The notes under the pieces are model-generated. The model was given only the letters and a program-made list of their open reading frames with translations, made no database searches and was not told where the DNA came from. From Methylobacterium nonmethylotrophicum (GTDB taxonomy: Bacteria > Pseudomonadota > Alphaproteobacteria > Rhizobiales > Beijerinckiaceae), in NCBI RefSeq assembly GCF_004745635.1, contig NZ_SRLB01000005.1:1-64000 (forward strand): 64,000 bases of DNA, in the 5' to 3' direction. The translations under genes and the position numbers were made by a program. The stretch's first letter is position 1. Every line of letters begins with the position of its first letter. Below are positions 16,910-31,900 of the stretch, one piece after another.

Positions 16910-19900
16910 ATGACCCATTCCCTGCCGGCCGCCCTCCTCGCCACCACGGCTCTCGCGACGACGGTCCTCGCGACGATGTCGCCCGCGCCGGTCCTCGCGC
17001 AGCAGGCCCTGCCGACGGGCGGGCGGGTGGTGTCGGGCGGGGTGACCATCGGCACGCCCCAGAACGGCGCCCTCGCAATCCGGCAGTCGAGCCAGACCGC
17101 CATCGTCAACTGGCAGGGCTTCTCGATCGGCCAGGCCAACCGGGTCGACATCCAGCAGCCGAACGCCCAGGCCGCCATCCTCAACCGTGTGACGGGCCAG
17201 ACCCGCTCGACCATCGCCGGGCAGCTCGACGCCAACGGGCAGGTCTACCTCGTCAACCCCAACGGCATCACCATCACGAAGACCGGCAAGGTCAACGCCG
17301 CCGCCTTCGTGGCCTCCTCCCTCGACATCGCCGACGAGGACTTCAAGGCCGGGCGGCGGCAGTTCCGGGGCTCCGGCGCCTCGGCGCGGGTGACGAACCG
17401 CGGCACGATCACGATCGGGCGGGGCGGCTACGCGGCTCTGCTCGGCGGCGAGGTGCGCAACTCCGGCACGATCAGCGTGCCGATGGGCAAGGTCGGGATC
17501 GGGGCGGGGGAGCGGGCGACGCTGGACCTGTCGGGGGACGGGTTCCTGCAGGTACAGGTGCCGAGTGCGGCGGCGGGCAAGGGCGCGCTGATTCGCCATT
17601 CGGGGGTGATCTCGGCGGAGGGGGGCAGCGTCGAGATCAAGGCGGCAGCGGCGCGGGACATGGCCCGCCAGGCCGTGAACCTCTCGGGGGTGGTCGAGGC
17701 GACGAGCGTCTCGGGGCGGTCGGGCGCCATCGTGCTGTCGGGCGGGGACGGGGCGGTGGCGGTCGGCGCGGCGGCGCGGCTCACCGCCAACGGCACTGGC
17801 GGCCAGGCCGGGGGGCGGGTGCGGATCAGCGGCCGCGCCGTGTCGGTGGCGGGCCGGGTCGAGGCGTCGGGCGCGACGGGCGGGCGGATCCGGGTCAAGG
17901 CGGAGGAGAAGTTCGCGCTCACCGGCACGCTCGCGGCGACCGGCGGGACCGGGGCGGGCGGGCGCGTGACCGCGACCGGGCGGGAGATCGCGCTCACGGG
18001 CGCCGGCGTCGACGCCTCGGGCGCGGCGGGCGGCGGGACGGTGCGCTTGGGCGGCGGGCGGCAGGGGCAGGGTCCCCTCGCCCACGCGCAGAACCTGCGG
18101 ATGGACGCGGACAGCATAATCCGGGCGGACGCGACCGCGTCGGGCTCCGGCGGCGACGTGGTGCTGTGGTCGGACGCCGCCACAGAATTCGCGGGGCGGA
18201 TCAGCGCGCGGGGCGGCGCGCAGGGGGGCGAGGGCGGGCAGGCCGAGGTCTCGTCGAAGGGGGTCCTGTCCTACACGGGCTTTGCCGACCTGACGGCCCC
18301 GAAGGGCTCGGCCGGGACGCTGCTGCTCGACCCCTACAACGTCACGATCTCGTCGGGCACGGACGCGAACCAGTCCAGCTTCGTCGCGACGGGCAACGAC
18401 TCGGTCATCAACGTCGGGACGCTGAACGCGGCGCTCGCCGGCGCCAACGTCACGGTGCTGACGGGCCTCGGCGGCGGCAGCCAGGCGGGCGACATCACGG
18501 TCGCGGCGCCGGTGACGTGGTCGTCGAACAACCTGCTCACCCTGTTCGCGGCCCGCTCGATCGCCGTCAATGCGACCGTGACCGTCGCCGGCGGCGGCGG
18601 GTTGACCATCCAGACGAACAACGGCGCGGGCTCCGGCCCCGGCGCCCTCACCTTCGCGCAGGGCGCGAGCGTGACGTTCCGGCCGAACGCCAGCCAGGCC
18701 TTCCAGGCGCTGTTCATCAACGGGCAGTCCTACACGCTGGTCCGCGACATGGCGGCCCTGCCGGGCCTGAACGGCCAGTCGGGGCGCTACGCGCTGGCCA
18801 CCGACCTGACGGCGCCGGGCACAGCCTATTCGGGCGCGGTGATCGGCAGCTTCTCGGGCACGCTGGAAGGGCTCGGCCACACGATCGCCAATCTCAAGGC
18901 CAGCGCATCGAGCGGCAGCGTCGGCCTGATCGGGATGCTGGACGCCACCGGGACGGTGCAGAACATCGGCCTCGTCGGAAGCGACGGCACGGTCAGCGGC
19001 AGCACGTCGACGCTCGGCACCGGTGCCCTGGTCGGGCTCAACCTAGGGACGATCAGCCGAAGCTACGCCGGCATCGCGGTCGACTCGGGCAGCATCGGGG
19101 GCGGCCTCGTCGGCTTGAACTCCGGTGGGACGATCAGCCAAAGCTACGCCAGCGGACCTGTCACCGGCCGCAGCGGCAGCACGCTGGGAGGTCTCGTCGG
19201 AAGCAGCACCGGGAGCATCGGCCAGAGCTACGCGACCGGCGCCGTCGTGAGTTCGGGGGTGAGCGGCGGTCTCGTCGGCGTCATAAACAACGGGACGATC
19301 AGCCAGAGCTACGCCACCGGCGCCGTCGTGAACGCCGTGGGCATAGCGGGCGGGCTGATCGGCCGCGTCAGCGGCGGGACTGTCAGCCAGACCTACTGGG
19401 ATACGCAGACCAGCGGTCGGTCGCAGGGGGTGGGCACCGGCTCCTCGACCGGCACCACCGGCCTGACGACGAGCGCATTCCAGTCGAACTTCGCGGTTCC
19501 GGGCGGCAGCTTCGCGGGTGGCGCGGGCCTCTACCCGTACCTGACGACTCTCTTCCCCACCGGCCCGCAGGTGATCACCGGCACCACCCAGGCCGCCCCA
19601 ACCATCAACGGTCCCGCCACCGTCTCCCTCGACGCGGGCGGCCGCCTCGTCGGCCAAGCCACCACGGGGGTGAACGGGACCTACTACATCGCCCTGCCCG
19701 CCGGGACGGTGGCCAACGGAACCTCCTTCGTCGCCTCCGTGCCGACGGTCTCCGGCGCCTCCACCGCCGCCGCGACGCTCGCCACCTCGACCTACAGCAC
19801 CGGCAGCCCAGTCCAGGCCGGCGTCAACCTCTACGGCGGGACGCTCTCCAGCGTCACCGGCGCGACGCGGCTCTCGGACGCGCTCGCGGCCGTGTCGTCC

Positions 19901-22900
19901 GGTGTCGGCGCCGCGGCGAGTTCCGGCACCGCGAGCCTGATCGCCGGCCTCGGCAGCCGCCGCGTCGTCACGACCGCGTCGAGCTTCACGGTCGACACGG
20001 CCGTCGATCCGACGAACGCGACCGTGATCCAGACCGGGACGGGCGTGCCGCTCTCCGTGACGGCGGCCCAGACCCTGAACGCGGGCGGGTCGCTGGGGCT
20101 ACTCTCGGGCGGGAGCCTGCGGATCAACGAGAGCGTGACGGCGAACGGCGCCTCGTCGGTGTCGCTGAACTACGATTCATCGAACGCGACCAACCTGAGC
20201 TTCGCGCTGGGCAAGAGCGTGAGCTTCGCGGGCACGGGCGGGTCGCTGTCCGTGAACGGGGCGGGGTACACGCTGATCCGCACCATGGCGGACCTGCCGG
20301 GGCTGAACAACCAGTCGGGGCGCTACGCGCTCGCCACCGATCTCACGGCGCCGGGCACGGCCTATACCGGCGCGGTGATCGGGACGTTCTCGGGCACTCT
20401 GGAGGGCCTGGGCCACACGATCAGCAACCTGACCATCACGGGGACGAGCGACAAGGCCGGCCTGATCGGGACGCTTGCCTCCGGCGGAACGGTGCGTGAC
20501 CTCGGTCTCGTCGGCGGCAGCGTGAGCGGTGGCGGCAACGTGGGCGGGCTCGTCGGGTCCAACAGCGGCACGATCGTGCAGGCCTCCACCACCGGCGCCG
20601 TCTCGGGCTCCAGCATCGTGGGCGGACTCGTCGGGATCAACTTCGGCACGATCGTGCAGGCCTCCGCCACCGGCGCCGTCTCGGGCGCTGATCAAGTGGG
20701 TGGGCTCGTCGGGGCCAACAGCGGCACGATCGTGCAGGCCTCCACCACCGGCGCCGTCTCGGGCACCATCTCCGTGGGTGGGCTCGCCGGGTACAATGAC
20801 GGTACGATCACGCAGGCCTCCGCCACCGGCGCCGTCTCGGGCTCTGACGAAGTGGGCGGTCTCGTCGGGTACAGTGGCAACTTGATCACGCAGGCCTACG
20901 CCGCCGGCGCCGTCTCAGGCACCAACAACGTGGGCGGACTCGTCGGGGCCAATGACGGCACGATCACGCAGGCCTACTGGGACACGCAGACCACCGGCCA
21001 GGCGACGAGCGACGGCGGCACCGGCCTGACGACGCGCCAGTTCCAGGGGCTCGACCCCTTGCCGAGCCCGCTGACCGGCGCCCTCACGGATGCGAACAAG
21101 CTCGGCTCCGCCTTCGCGGGCGGGGCGAACGGGCTCTACCCCTACCTGACGAGCCTCTTCCCCACCGGCGTCCAGGCGATCTCCGGCACCGCCTACCGCG
21201 ACGCGGGTGCGACGCTCGCCGCCTCCGGCAGCGCGGGCGCGGTCACGGTGTCGCTCGATACGGGCGGGCGCCTGCTCGGGCAGGCCACGACGGGCGCGAA
21301 CGGCACCTACTACATCGCGCTGCCGGCCGGCACGGTGGCGAACGGGGCGGGCCTCGTCACCTCTGTCCCGACGAACGGAAGCCTGTCCACCGCCGCCGCG
21401 ACCTTCGTCCCCTCGACCTACACGGCGGGCACGCCCGCCCAGGCCGGCGTCAACCTCTATGCCGGGACGCTCACCGGCAGCACGAGCGCCACCACGCTGA
21501 CGGCCGCCGAGACCGACCTGACGGCGCGCGCCGCGGCGAGCGCGGGCGCCACGACCCAGACGCTGATCGCGGGCTTGAGCGGGCGCAACCTGACGGCGAC
21601 GGGCGCGAGCTTCACGATCGACCGGGCGGTGACGACGGGCGGCACCTTCGCGGTCCGGACCAGTGCGGCGGGCGCGCCGCTGACGGTGGCGGCGCCGATC
21701 AGCGTGAGTGACGGCGGGACGCTCGGCCTGAGCGCGGCGGGGGCGCTGCGGATCAACGAGAGCGTCACGGCGACGGGCGTGGTACCGGTGGCGCTGGGCT
21801 ACGACGCGTCCGACCCGACGAACCTGAGCTTCGCGCAGGGCAAGAGCCTGACCTTCGCGGGCACGGGCGGGTCGCTCGCGGTCAACGGGCAGGGCTACAC
21901 CCTGATCCGCGCGATGACGGACCTGCCGGGCCTGGACACCCAGTCCGGCCGCTACGCGCTCGCCACCGATCTCACGGCGCCGGCGACGGCCTATACGGGC
22001 GCGGTGATCGGGAGCTTCTCGGGCACGCTGGAGGGCTTGGGCCACACGATCACCGGCCTGACCATCACGGGGTCGAGCTCCAATGTCGGCGTGATCGGGG
22101 AGCTCACCGCTGGCGGAACGGTGCGGGATCTCGGTCTCATCGGGGGCAGCGTGAGCGGCGGCAGTTCCGTCGGCGGGCTCGTCGGGTCCAACGGCGGCAC
22201 GATCGTGCAGGCCTACGCCACCGGCGCGGTCTCGGGCTCCTCCGAGGTGGGCGGGCTCGTCGGGTCCAACGACGGCACGATCACGCAGGCCTACGCCACC
22301 GGCGCCGTCTCGGGCTCCTCCTCGGTGGGCGGGCTCGTCGGGGTCGACGGCGGCACGATCACGCGGGCCTACGCCACCGGTGCCGTCTCGGGCTCCTCCT
22401 CGGTGGGCGGGCTCGTCGGGTCCAACGGCGGCACGATCGTGCAGGCCTACGCCACCGGCGCCGTCTCGGGCTTCAACTACGTGGGCGGGCTCGTCGGGAT
22501 CAACGGCGGCGGCGGCACGATCGTGCAGGTCTACGCCACCGGCGCCGTCTCGGGCTCCTCCTCGGTGGGCGGGCTCGTCGGGCTCGACACCGCCGGCGCC
22601 CATATCACGCAGGCCTACTGGGACACGCAGACCACGGGCCGAGCGACGAGCGCCGGCACCCACACCGGCTACACCACGCGCCAGTTGCAAGGGCTCGATC
22701 CGATCTCCGGCTCGGTCGCCGGCGGCAATGCCGTCTTCTTCTCCACCTCCGCCCAGCTCGGGGACGGCACCACCTCGGTCTTCTCCGGAGGGGCGAACGG
22801 CCTCTATCCCTACCTGACCAGCTTCTTCCCGAACGGCGTCCAGGCAGTCTCCGGCACTGCCTACCGCGACGCGGGCACCGCCCTCGCCACCTTCGGCAGC

Positions 22901-25900
22901 GCGGGCGCGGGCACGGTGTCCCTCGATGCGGGCGGCACCCGCCTCGGGCAGGCCAGCATCGGGGCGAACGGCACCTACTACATCGCGCTTCCGGCCGGCA
23001 CGGTGGCGAACGGAGCGGGCTTCGTCACCTCCGTGCCGACCGTGGCGGGAGCGTCGAACGCCGCCGCCACGCTCGCCGCCTCGACCTACGCCACAGGCAC
23101 GCCCGTCCAGACCGGCGTCGATCTCTACGGCGGGGCGCTGACGGCGCCCAGCACCGCAGCCACGCTCTCCGCCGCGCTGGCGAGCGCGCCGCCGAGCCTC
23201 TCCGGGATCGCGAGCGCGTCCACCGTCACCCTCGCGTCCAACCTGACCGGCCGCGGCTTCGTGACGAGTGCGGCGGGCTTCACGCTGGACACGGCCGCGC
23301 CGTCCGGCGCGACGACGGTGGTGCAGACGGGAGCCGGGACGTCGATCACCGTGGCGGCGGCGCAGTCCTTTACAGCGGGCGGGTCGCTGGGGCTCCTCTC
23401 GGGCGGCAGCCTGCGGATCAACGAGAGCATCACGGCGACCGGCACGGCCGCGGTGGCTCTGGCCTACGACGCGTCGGACCCGACGAAGCTGAGCGTCGCG
23501 CCCGGCAAGAGCGTGACCTTCGCGGGCACGGGCGGGGCGCTCGGTATCAACGGCGCCGGCTACACCCTGATCCGCACGATGGCCGAGCTCGACGCCATCG
23601 ACGGGGTGTCGGCGGTCGACGGCAGCACCGTCACGGCCTTCGGCGCCGGCCTGTCGGGCCGCTACGCCCTGGCCGGGGACGTGGCGGCCTCCGGCACGAC
23701 CTACGTCGATGCGCTCGTGGGGACCGCCTCCGGCGGCGGGTTCGGCGGCACGTTCGAGGGCCTGGGCCACGCGGTCACCGGGCTCACCATCGCCAAGCCC
23801 GCGACCCAGGCGAATCCCGCGCTGTTTGCGGGCCTGTTCCGGAGCCTCGGCGGCGGCGCGACGGTGCGCGACATCGCCCTGCGCGGCGGGAGCGTGTCGG
23901 CGAGCGGCATCATGGGGGCGCTCGCCGGCCAGAATGACGGGACGATCGTCTCCGTGTCGTCGGACCTGACCGTCGTCGGCGATTTCCCCGTCGTCGGCGG
24001 CCTCGTCGGCGGCAACGGCGGAACGATCCTCCTGAGCGCGAGCACCGGACGCGTGCAGGGGGGCGCTCAGGTCGGCGGGCTCGTCGGCAATTCCAGTGGC
24101 ACCATCGCGCAGAGCTACGCGACCGGAAGCGTTTCCGGCGGAAGCGGGAAGGCCGGCGGTCTCGCGGGGACCCAGAACGGCGGCGTGATCCGCCAATCCT
24201 TCGCCACCGGGAACGTGTCGGGGAACGACGGTATCGGCGGCCTCGTCGGCTTCACGTCGTCCGGGAGCAGCATCGTCGAATCCTACGCGACGGGCGCCGT
24301 CTCGGGCTCCAGGAACGTGGGTGCCCTGGTCGGCCAGAACGCCTCGTTCGGCGGCGCCACGGTCGCGCGCAGCGCCGTCGATGCGCAGACCAGCGGGCGG
24401 AGCGCCTTCGGGACCGACTTCGCCAATCAGTCCGGCAACGTCGCGAGCCTCACCACGGCGCAGCTCCAGGGCAGCCTGCCCGCCGGCTTCGACCCGGCCG
24501 TCTGGGCCACCGGGCCGGGCCTCTACCCCTACCTGAAGGGCGTGTTCCCGAACGGGATCCAGGCGGTCTCGGGCACCGCCTACGCGGATGCGGGCGCGAC
24601 CCCGGTCGCCGCCACCCGGGTCACCGTGGCGGGCGCCGGCACCACGCTCGGCTCGGCGAGCACCGGCGCCAACGGCGCCTACTACGTCTTCGGCCAGCCC
24701 GGCACGATCGCGGCCGGCCAGGGCCTCGTCGCCTACACCACCCAGGACGGGACGGGGGCGCGGAACGCCGCCGCGCTCGTCACCGCCGCCGGCACCCCGA
24801 ATGCCGCCCAGACGGGCGTGGACATCTGGGGCGGCGTGACGCTGCTCGCGGCGCGCACCGGCCAGGCGACGCTGTCGGCCTCCGGCTTCGACCCGGCGAG
24901 CCTGCCCGCCGTGCCGGCCGGCGCGAGCCTGCCGGGCTTCCTCGCCGGCGCGGTGCCGGTGCTGGCGGCGACGGGCGCGCAGGGCTTCACCATCGACCGG
25001 GCGGTGACGACGAGCCGGCCCTTCGGCGTGCAGACGGTCGCGGCGGGCGCGCCGCTCACGGTGGCGCAGCCGGTCACGATCGGCGACGGCGGCGGGCTCG
25101 GGCTCGTCGCCGCGGGGGCGCTCGCGGTCAACGCGGCGGTCACGGTCAACGGCGCGGCGCCGGTGGTGCTGGGCTACGACGCGGCGGACGTCACCAACCT
25201 GAGTTTCGCGCCGGGTACGAGCCTGACCCTCAACGCCGCCAACGGCGCCGCGACGGCAAGCCCGGTGGCGGGCCAGTCCCTGACGATCAACGGGGCCGCC
25301 TACGCGCTGGTGCGGTCCATGGCCGACCTCGACGCCATCGACGGGCGGCGCGCGACGGACCGGGCGAGCGTCGCGACCTTCGGGGCCGGCCTGTCGGGCC
25401 GCTACGCCCTGGTGGGAGACCTGTTCGCGACGACCGACGGCACCGCGTCCGGTGTCCCGGTCGCCTACCGTTCGCCGCCGGTCGGCACGACGGCGACGAT
25501 CAACGACACGGCGGCCCCCTTCGCCGGCACCTTCGAAGGGCTCGGCCACGCGATCGGCAGGCTGTCGGTCGGCGCCGGCTCACAGGGGGCTTCCGGCCTG
25601 TTCGGCAGCCTCGGCACGGGCGGGACGATCCGCGACCTCGGCCTCGTGCAGGTCTTCGTGAGTGGCGTCACCAACGTCGGCGCTCTGGTCGGCCGCATCG
25701 ACGGCGGTACCCTCGCCCAGGTCTCGGCATCGGGCGGGACCGTGACCACTGGCTCCGACGTCGTGGGCGGACTCGTCGGCCTGAACAGCGGCGGCACCAT
25801 CATCCGGGCCTCGGCGGGGGGCTCCGTCTACAGCTCGGGGGGCTCCTTCCTCGGCGGCCTGGTCGGGTCCAACGCCGGGGGCACCATCCGGGACGCCTCC

Positions 25901-28900
25901 GCCACGGGCGACGTGCAGGGCTCCGGAAGCGTCGGCGGCCTCGTCGGCACGAATACGGGCACCATCACCCGCGCCGTCGCGACCGGAGCCGTCTCCGGGA
26001 ACGCGTTCGACGTCGGCGGGCTCGTCGGCACCAATGCCGGAAGCATCCTCCAGGCCTCCGCGACCGGCTCCGTCAGCGGGCCCGGCTTCTCGTCCGGCGC
26101 GCTCATCGGCAACAACGCCTCCGGCACCGTGACGCAGGCCTACGCGACCGGGCAGCTCGTCACCAACGACCGCGGGACGGGCGGCCTCATCGGCATCAAT
26201 CCCGGCACGGTGACGAATGCCTACTGGGACCTGTCGACCACCGGCCGGTCAGCCAGTGCCGGGGGCAGCGGCCGGGTCACGGCCGACCTCCAGGGCACGC
26301 TGCCGGGCGGCTTCGACGCGGCGGCCTGGGGCACGGGCCCCGGCCTCTACCCCTACCTGAAGAGCCTCTACCCGAACGGCGTCCAGGCGATCTCCGGCAC
26401 CGCCTTCGCGGATCGCGGGGTGACGCCCCTCGCCCGGCCGGGCGACACGTCGGACACCGTCGCGCGCCGGGTATTCCTCGACGTCGCCGGGACGCGGGCG
26501 CAGGTCGAGACCGGCGCCAACGGCTACTACTACCTCGCCCTGCCGGCCGGGACACTCTCCTCCGCCGGGACGCCGGTCCTCGCCTACACGACCGCGGACG
26601 GCGGCGAGGACGCCCTCCAGCCCAAGCCGGTGACCGGGGCGAGCCTGATCTCCGCCACCGGCACCACGCGCCACCTCGACGTCTGGGGCGGCACCCTGAT
26701 CGCGCCGACGAGCGCGACGGCGCTGTCGGGCGCCCCGACGAGCGTGAGCGCGCTGCTCGCCCCCAACCTTGGCCTGCTCTCGGGCGCCAGGGGCAGCCTC
26801 GGCTTCGCCGGCACGTCGGGCCTGTCCGGGGTGGGCTACGTGGCGACGGACCCGGCCGGGTTCACCCTCGATGCGGCGGTGGCGTCGGGGGCCGCGGGCG
26901 GGCTCTACCTGCGGACCACGCAGGGGCCGATCACGGTCGCGCAGGGCCAGGCGGTGAGCGGAGCGGGGCTGTCGCTCCATTCCGCCGGGTCCCTGCGCGT
27001 CAACGCAGACGTGACGGCGAGCGGGGTCCCGGTGTCCCTCGCCTACGACACCACGGACCCGACGAACCTGAGCTTCGCGCAGGGCCGCAGCCTGACCCTC
27101 GATGGCGGCGGGTCGCTGGCGATCAACGGCGCCGGCTACGCGCTGGCGCGCCGGATGAGCGACCTGCCGGCCCTCGACGGCCAGTCGGGCCGCTACGCCC
27201 TGGCGACGGACCTGACGGCGCCGACCACGGCCTATGCGGGCGCGGTGATCGGCAGCTTCTCGGGCACGCTGGAGGGGCTCGGCCACACGATCACCGGCCT
27301 GACCATCGCGACATCGAACGACAACGTCGGCCTGATCGGAACGCTCAACGGCGGCGGAACGGTGCGGGACCTCGGTCTCGTCGGCGGCTCCGTCACCACG
27401 GGCGGCTTCTACGTGGGCGGCCTCGTCGGGTCCAATGCCGGGGCGATCGTGCAGGCCACCGCCACCGGCGCCGTCTCGGGCTCCTTCTCCGTGGGCGGGC
27501 TCGTCGGGAGCAACGCCGGCACGATCACGCAGGCCACCGCCTCCGGCGCCGTCTCGGGCGGATCAAGCTCCTCCAGCGTGGGCGGGTTCGTCGGGTACAA
27601 CGCCGGCGCGATCACGCAGGGCTATTGGGACACGCAGACGAGCGGCCTGACGACCGGGATCGGCGTCGGGGCCGATGCCGGCGCGACCGGCCTGACCACC
27701 CGCCAGTTGCAGGGGCTCGATCCGATCTCCGGTTCGGTCGCCGGCGGCAATGCCGTGTTCTTCTCCCCCGCCGCCCAGCTCGGGAACGGCACCATCTCCG
27801 CCTTCTCCGGAGGGGCGGGCGGCCTCTACCCCTACCTGACGAGCCTGTTCCCGAACGGCGTCCAGGCGGTCTCCGGCACCGCCTACCGGGATGCCGGCAC
27901 CACCCCGGTCGTCGGCAGCACCGTCACGGTGGTGGGCGCCGGCACCACGCTCGGCTCCGCCTCCACGGGCGCCAACGGCGCCTACTACGTCTTCGGCCAG
28001 CCCGGCACGATCCCGCAGGGCCAGCCCCTCGTCGCCTACACCACCCAGGACGCGAACGGCGCGAAGAACGCGGCCGGCTACGCGCTCTCGACCTACGCGG
28101 CGGGCACGCCGAAGCAGGGCGGCGTCGACATCTGGGGCGGCGTGACCCTGATGGCGGCGAGCACGGGGGCGGCGACGCTCTCGGCCTCGGGCTACTATCC
28201 GACCGTGAGCCGGCCGCTTCCGGTCGGGGCGACGCTGCCGGCTTTCCTTGCGGGCGCGGTGCCGTCGCTGGCGGCGACGAACGCGCAAGGGTTCACGATC
28301 GACCGGGCGGTGACGACGGGCGGCAGCTTCGGGGTGCAGACCACGGCGGCGGGCGCGGCGCTGACGGTGGCGGCGCCGGTGAGCGTGACGGCCGGCGGGA
28401 CGCTCGGCCTGGGTTCGGCGGGGGCGCTGCGGATCAACGAGAGCGTGACGGCAGCCGGCACGGCCGCGGTGTCGCTGGGCTACGACGCGTCCGACCCGAC
28501 GAATCTCAGCTTCGCGCAGGGCAGGAGCCTGACCTTCACGGGCACGGGCGGGTCGCTGTCCGTGAACGGGGCGGGCTACACGCTGATCCGCGCCATGACG
28601 GACCTGCCGGGCCTGGACGGCCAGTCGGGCCGCTACGCCCTCGCCACGGACCTCGATGCCTCGTCGAGCCGCTACAACGCGGCCCCGATCGGCACCTTCT
28701 CGGGCACGCTGGAGGGGCTCGGCCACACGATCACGGGCCTCACCGTCACCGGCTCGACCGACTATGCGGGACTGATCGGACGGCTCGGCGGCGGCGGGAC
28801 CGTGCGGGACCTCGGTCTCCTCGGCGCGACCATCAGCGGCGGCAACAACGTCGGCGCGCTGGTCGGCGAGAACGACGGGGTCGTCGCGCAAGTCCACGCC

Positions 28901-31900
28901 AATGCCACCGTCAGCGGTTCCATCTCCGTGGGCGGGCTCGTCGGCTTCTTCTCCGGCTTCCAGGGGGGGGCGGTCACGCAGTCCGCCGCGACGGGCAGCG
29001 TGAGCGGCGGCGACAACGTCGGCGGACTCATCGGCTTCAGCAGCGGCGGTGCCGTCGCGCAGTCCTTCGCGTCAGGCAGCGTCAGCGGCGGCGGCAACGG
29101 CCTCAGCGTCGGTGGTCTGGTCGGCTACAACGGCGGCAGCATCAGCCAGTCCTACGCGTTCGGCAGCACGGTCACGGCCTCCAGCGCGGCCGCGGCGGGT
29201 GGGCTGGTCGGGACGAATTTCGGCTCCGTCACCTCCTCCGTCTGGGACACGCAGACGAGCGGCGCAGGCGCGAGCACGGGCGGCACGGGCCTCACCACGG
29301 CCGCGCTCCAGGGCCGCCTGCCCACCGGGTTCGACCCGGCCGTCTGGGGCGCCGGGCCGGGCCTCTACCCGTACCTGAGGAGCGTCTTCCCCAACGGCGT
29401 CCAGGCCATCACCGGCACCGCCTACCGCGACGCGGGAGCCACACCGGCGGCCTCCGGCGGCGCGGGGGCGGTCACGGTCTCGCTCGACGCGGGCGGGCGC
29501 CTCGTCGGGCAGGCGGGCACCGGCGCGAACGGCGCCTACTACATCGCGCTCCCGGCCGGGACGCTGGCCTCCGGCACCGCCTTCGTCGCCTCGGTGCCGA
29601 CCGTGGCCGGAGCCTCCACCGCCGCCGCGACGCTCGCCACTTCGACCTACGCGACCGGAACGCCGGCCCAGACGGGCGTGACCCTCTACGGCGGGGCGCT
29701 GACCGCGCCAGGCAATGCCGCGACGCTGACCGACGCCCTGGCGAGTGCCCGTCCCGACCTGACCGGAATCGCGAGCGCGTCCACCGTCACCCTCGCGTCG
29801 GGCCTCACCGGCCGGGGCTTCCTGACCACGGCCCCGGGCTTCACGGTCGACACGGCCGCGCCTTCCGGCCTGACGACGGTGGTGCGGACGGGCGCCGGCG
29901 CGCCGATCACCGTGACGGCGGCGCAGGCGCTCGCGGCGGGCGGGTCGCTCGGGCTGCTGTCGGGCGGCAGTCTGCGGATCAACGAGAGCGTGACGGCGAC
30001 CGGCGCGGCCTCAGTGGGCCTGGCCTACGACGCGTCGGACCCGACGAACCTGAGCTTCGCGCAGGGCAAGAGCCTGACCTTCACAGGCACAGGCGGGTCG
30101 CTGGGCATCAACGCGCAGGGCTACACCCTGATCCGCGACATGGCGGACCTGCCGGGCCTGAACAACCAGGCGGGCCGCTATGCGCTCGCCACCGACCTCA
30201 CGGCGCCGACCACCGCCTATACGGGCGCGGTGATCGGGACCTTCCCGGGCACGCTGGAGGGGTTGGGCCACACGATCGGCAACCTGACCATCACGGCGTC
30301 GAGCTCCAATGTCGGCGTGATCGGGACGCTCAGCAACGGCGGCACGGTGCGGGATCTCGGTCTCGTCGGCGGCAGCGTGAGCGGCCGCAATTACGTGGGC
30401 GGGCTCGTCGGGTTCAATAGCGGCACGATCGTGCAGGCCTCCGCCACCGGCGCGGTCTCGGGCACCACCCGCGTGGGCGGGCTCGTCGGGGGCAACCAGG
30501 GCGGCAGTATCACGCAGGCCTCCGCCACGGGCGCCGTCTCGGGCACCACCTACGTGGGTGGTCTCGTCGGGTTCAACGACAGCGGAACGATCACGCAGGC
30601 CTCCGCCACCGGCGCGGTCTCGGGCTCCTCTCTCGTGGGCGGTCTCGTCGGGTCCAACGGCGGCACGATCACGCAGGCCTACGCCACCGGTGCCGTCTCG
30701 GGCTCCTTCGCCTTGGGTGGTCTCGTCGCGGACAACAGCGGCCCGATCACGCAGGCCTACTGGGACACAAAGACCACGGGCCAAGCGACGAGTGCCGGCG
30801 GGACCGGCCTGACCACGCGCCAGTTCCAGGGGCTCGACCCCTTGCCGAACCCGCTGACCGGCGCCCTGACGGATCCGAACAAGCTCGGCCCGGCCTTCGC
30901 GGGCGGGACGGGCGGCCTCTACCCGTACCTGAAAGGCTTCTTCCCCACCGGCGTCCAGGCGGTCTCCGGCACCGCCTACCAGGATGCGGGCGCGCTTCCC
31001 GCCGCCTCCGGATCGCGGGCCGTCACCGTCTCGCTCGACGCGGGCGGCCGCCTGCTCGGGCAGGCCACGACGGGTGCGAACGGCGCTTACTATATCGCGC
31101 TGCCGGCCGGCTCGATCGCGACCGGGACGAACTTCGTCGTCTCGGTCCCGACCGTGCAGGACACGACCGCGAGCCCGGTCGTCACCTACGCCAACGCCGC
31201 CGCGACGCGGGCCACTTCGACCGGCACGCCGGCTCAGGGCGGCGTGCCCCTGTACGGCGGGGCGCTGACGGCCCCGAGCAATGCCGCCACGCTGACCGAC
31301 GCGCTGGCGAGCGCGCGGCCCGACCTGACGGGGATCGCGAGCGCGTCCACCGCCACCCTCGCGTCGGGCCTCACCGGCCGCGGCTTCCTGACCACGGCCC
31401 CGGCCTTCACGGTCGACACCGCCGCGCCCTCCGGCCTGACCACGGTGGTGCAGACGCAGGCAGGCGCGCCGGTCACCGTGACGGCGGCGCAGACGCTCGC
31501 GGCGGGCGGGTCGCTCGGGCTGCTGTCGGGCGGCAGCCTGCGGATCAACGAGAACCTGACCGCGACCGGCGCGGCCTCGGTGGCGCTGGGCTACGACGCG
31601 TCGGACCCGACGAACCTGAGCTTCGCGCAGGGCAGGAGCCTGACCTTCACGGGTGCAGGCGGGGCGCTCGGCATCAACGGGCAGGGCTACACGCTGATCC
31701 GCGACATGACGGACCTGCCGGGCCTGAACGGCCAGTCCGGCCGCTATGCGCTCGCCACCGACCTCACGGCGCCGACCACCGCCTATACGGACGCGGTGAT
31801 CGGCAGCTTCCCGGGCACGCTGGAGGGGTTGGGCCACAGGATCAGCAACCTGACCATCACGGCGTCGAGCTACTATGTCGGCTTGATCGGGCGGCTCGAA